From Rhodanobacter denitrificans (lineage in GTDB: Bacteria; Pseudomonadota; Gammaproteobacteria; Xanthomonadales; Rhodanobacteraceae), in contig NC_020541.1 of assembly GCF_000230695.2 (NCBI RefSeq), positions 992,001-1,056,000 on the forward strand: a DNA stretch of 64,000 nucleotides. Reading direction: 5' to 3'. Shown here piece by piece: positions 63,609 through 64,000 of this stretch (position 1 is its first letter; each line of letters starts with the position of its first letter). Made by a program: the position numbers and the translations under genes. The notes below the pieces were generated by a model. That model was not told the DNA's origin. It ran no database searches and worked only from the letters and a program-made list of their open reading frames with translations.

Positions 63609-64000
63609 TCAGGCGCTGCCTAGCGCCTGCAGCAGGTCGGCCTGGTGTTCGCGGGTCAGCGTGTCGATCAGTTCGCCCAGGTCGCCCTGCATGATCTCGG
63701 GCAGGCGGTACAGGGTGAGGTTGATGCGGTGGTCGGTGATCCGGCCCTGCGGGTAGTTGTAGGTGCGGATGCGCTGGCTGCGGTCGCCGGAGCCGACCTG
63801 CAGGCGGCGTTCCTGCGCCTGCGCCGCGCTCTGCTTGCTCTGCGCCTCGTCGAGCAGGCGCGCCTTCAGCAGGCTCATCGCGCGGGCGCGGTTCTTGTGC
63901 TGGCTGCGCTCTTCCTGGCACTCCACCACGGTGCCGGTGGGCAGGTGGGTGATGCGGATCGCCGAGTCGGTCTTGTTGACGTGCTGGCCGCCGGCGCCCG
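63609..64000 (-). CDS. prfA: peptide chain release factor 1, C-terminal part (5' end beyond window)
   Basis: About 130 residues of the C-terminal domain are in the window. Reading in from the edge: [16 protein letters not shown], containing the universally conserved GGQ that enters the peptidyl-transferase centre, then [39 protein letters not shown] and a C-terminal [14 protein letters not shown]. The wording [10 protein letters not shown] with YNYPQGR marks RF1 (UAA/UAG) rather than RF2. The remaining N-terminal two thirds lie to the right. Confidence 0.95.
   Translation of the reverse strand, partial: GAGGQHVNKTDSAIRITHLPTGTVVECQEERSQHKNRARAMSLLKARLLDEAQSKQSAAQAQERRLQVGSGDRSQRIRTYNYPQGRITDHRINLTLYRLPEIMQGDLGELIDTLTREHQADLLQALGSA

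Overview
The window is about 64 kb of GC-rich chromosomal DNA. Gene content and style point to a gammaproteobacterium of the Xanthomonadales, most likely Rhodanobacteraceae (Rhodanobacter, Dyella or Frateuria type). This is an inference from family content (TonB receptors with S9 peptidases, type IV pilus genes, POT transporter, RegBA pair, DUF3619/DUF3106 sigma module) and from dispersed palindromic REP elements; no rRNA or tRNA gene is present to confirm it. Both edges cut genes: a TonB-dependent receptor at the left and prfA at the right.

1-16.8 kb: a TonB receptor, a RegA/RegB-type redox two-component pair, a POT peptide transporter, dgkA, a lemA plus two TPM-domain genes operon, and a leftward peptide-utilisation group (TonB receptor and two S9 peptidases). 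The first S9 gene of that group is broken by an 8-bp tandem duplication. lgt follows. 16.8-25.3 kb: an AIM24-family protein, thyA, folA, a NUDIX hydrolase, a 31-unit hexanucleotide array lying between REP arms, then coaE, pilD, a DUF559 nuclease-like gene bracketed by inverted repeats, pilC and pilB.

25.3-35.2 kb: a repeat-rich spacer, a VapBC-type toxin-antitoxin pair with a readable promoter and operator, and a surface-glycan island of lower GC (five glycosyltransferases, one intact and one internally deleted methyltransferase, a Wzx-type flippase). A pair of perfect 36-bp repeats separated by 36 bp lies just beyond the flippase. 35.2-40.6 kb: two type IV pilins, each with a candidate sigma-54 promoter, and two tandem large polytopic membrane proteins with C-terminal TPR-like regions, which are candidate pilin glycosyltransferases. 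PilB, PilC and PilD about 15 kb away would assemble these pilins.

40.7-55.5 kb: a third S9 peptidase, a nine-unit minisatellite of about 137 bp, a flap-type exonuclease, a nitroreductase, cdd, and the pntAA-pntAB-pntB transhydrogenase genes. The pnt set is interrupted by a leftward sigma factor/DUF3619/DUF3106 operon. Then come sufT, a secreted M4 metallopeptidase with two PPC domains and a single-domain asparaginase. 55.5-64 kb: an AidB-like acyl-CoA dehydrogenase and divergent thioesterase, then a small stretch that reads as two integron gene cassettes without an integrase (one good attC site, one degenerate). The window ends with housekeeping genes (DUF2069, wrbA, YihY, a TlpA-like thioredoxin, acylphosphatase, PPK2, prfA).

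Most genes are ordinary core functions. The parts that best repay attention are the integrase-less cassette pair, the inverted-repeat-bracketed DUF559 gene, the pilin/TPR-membrane-protein locus, the split pnt operon, the repeat arrays and the duplication-broken peptidase.
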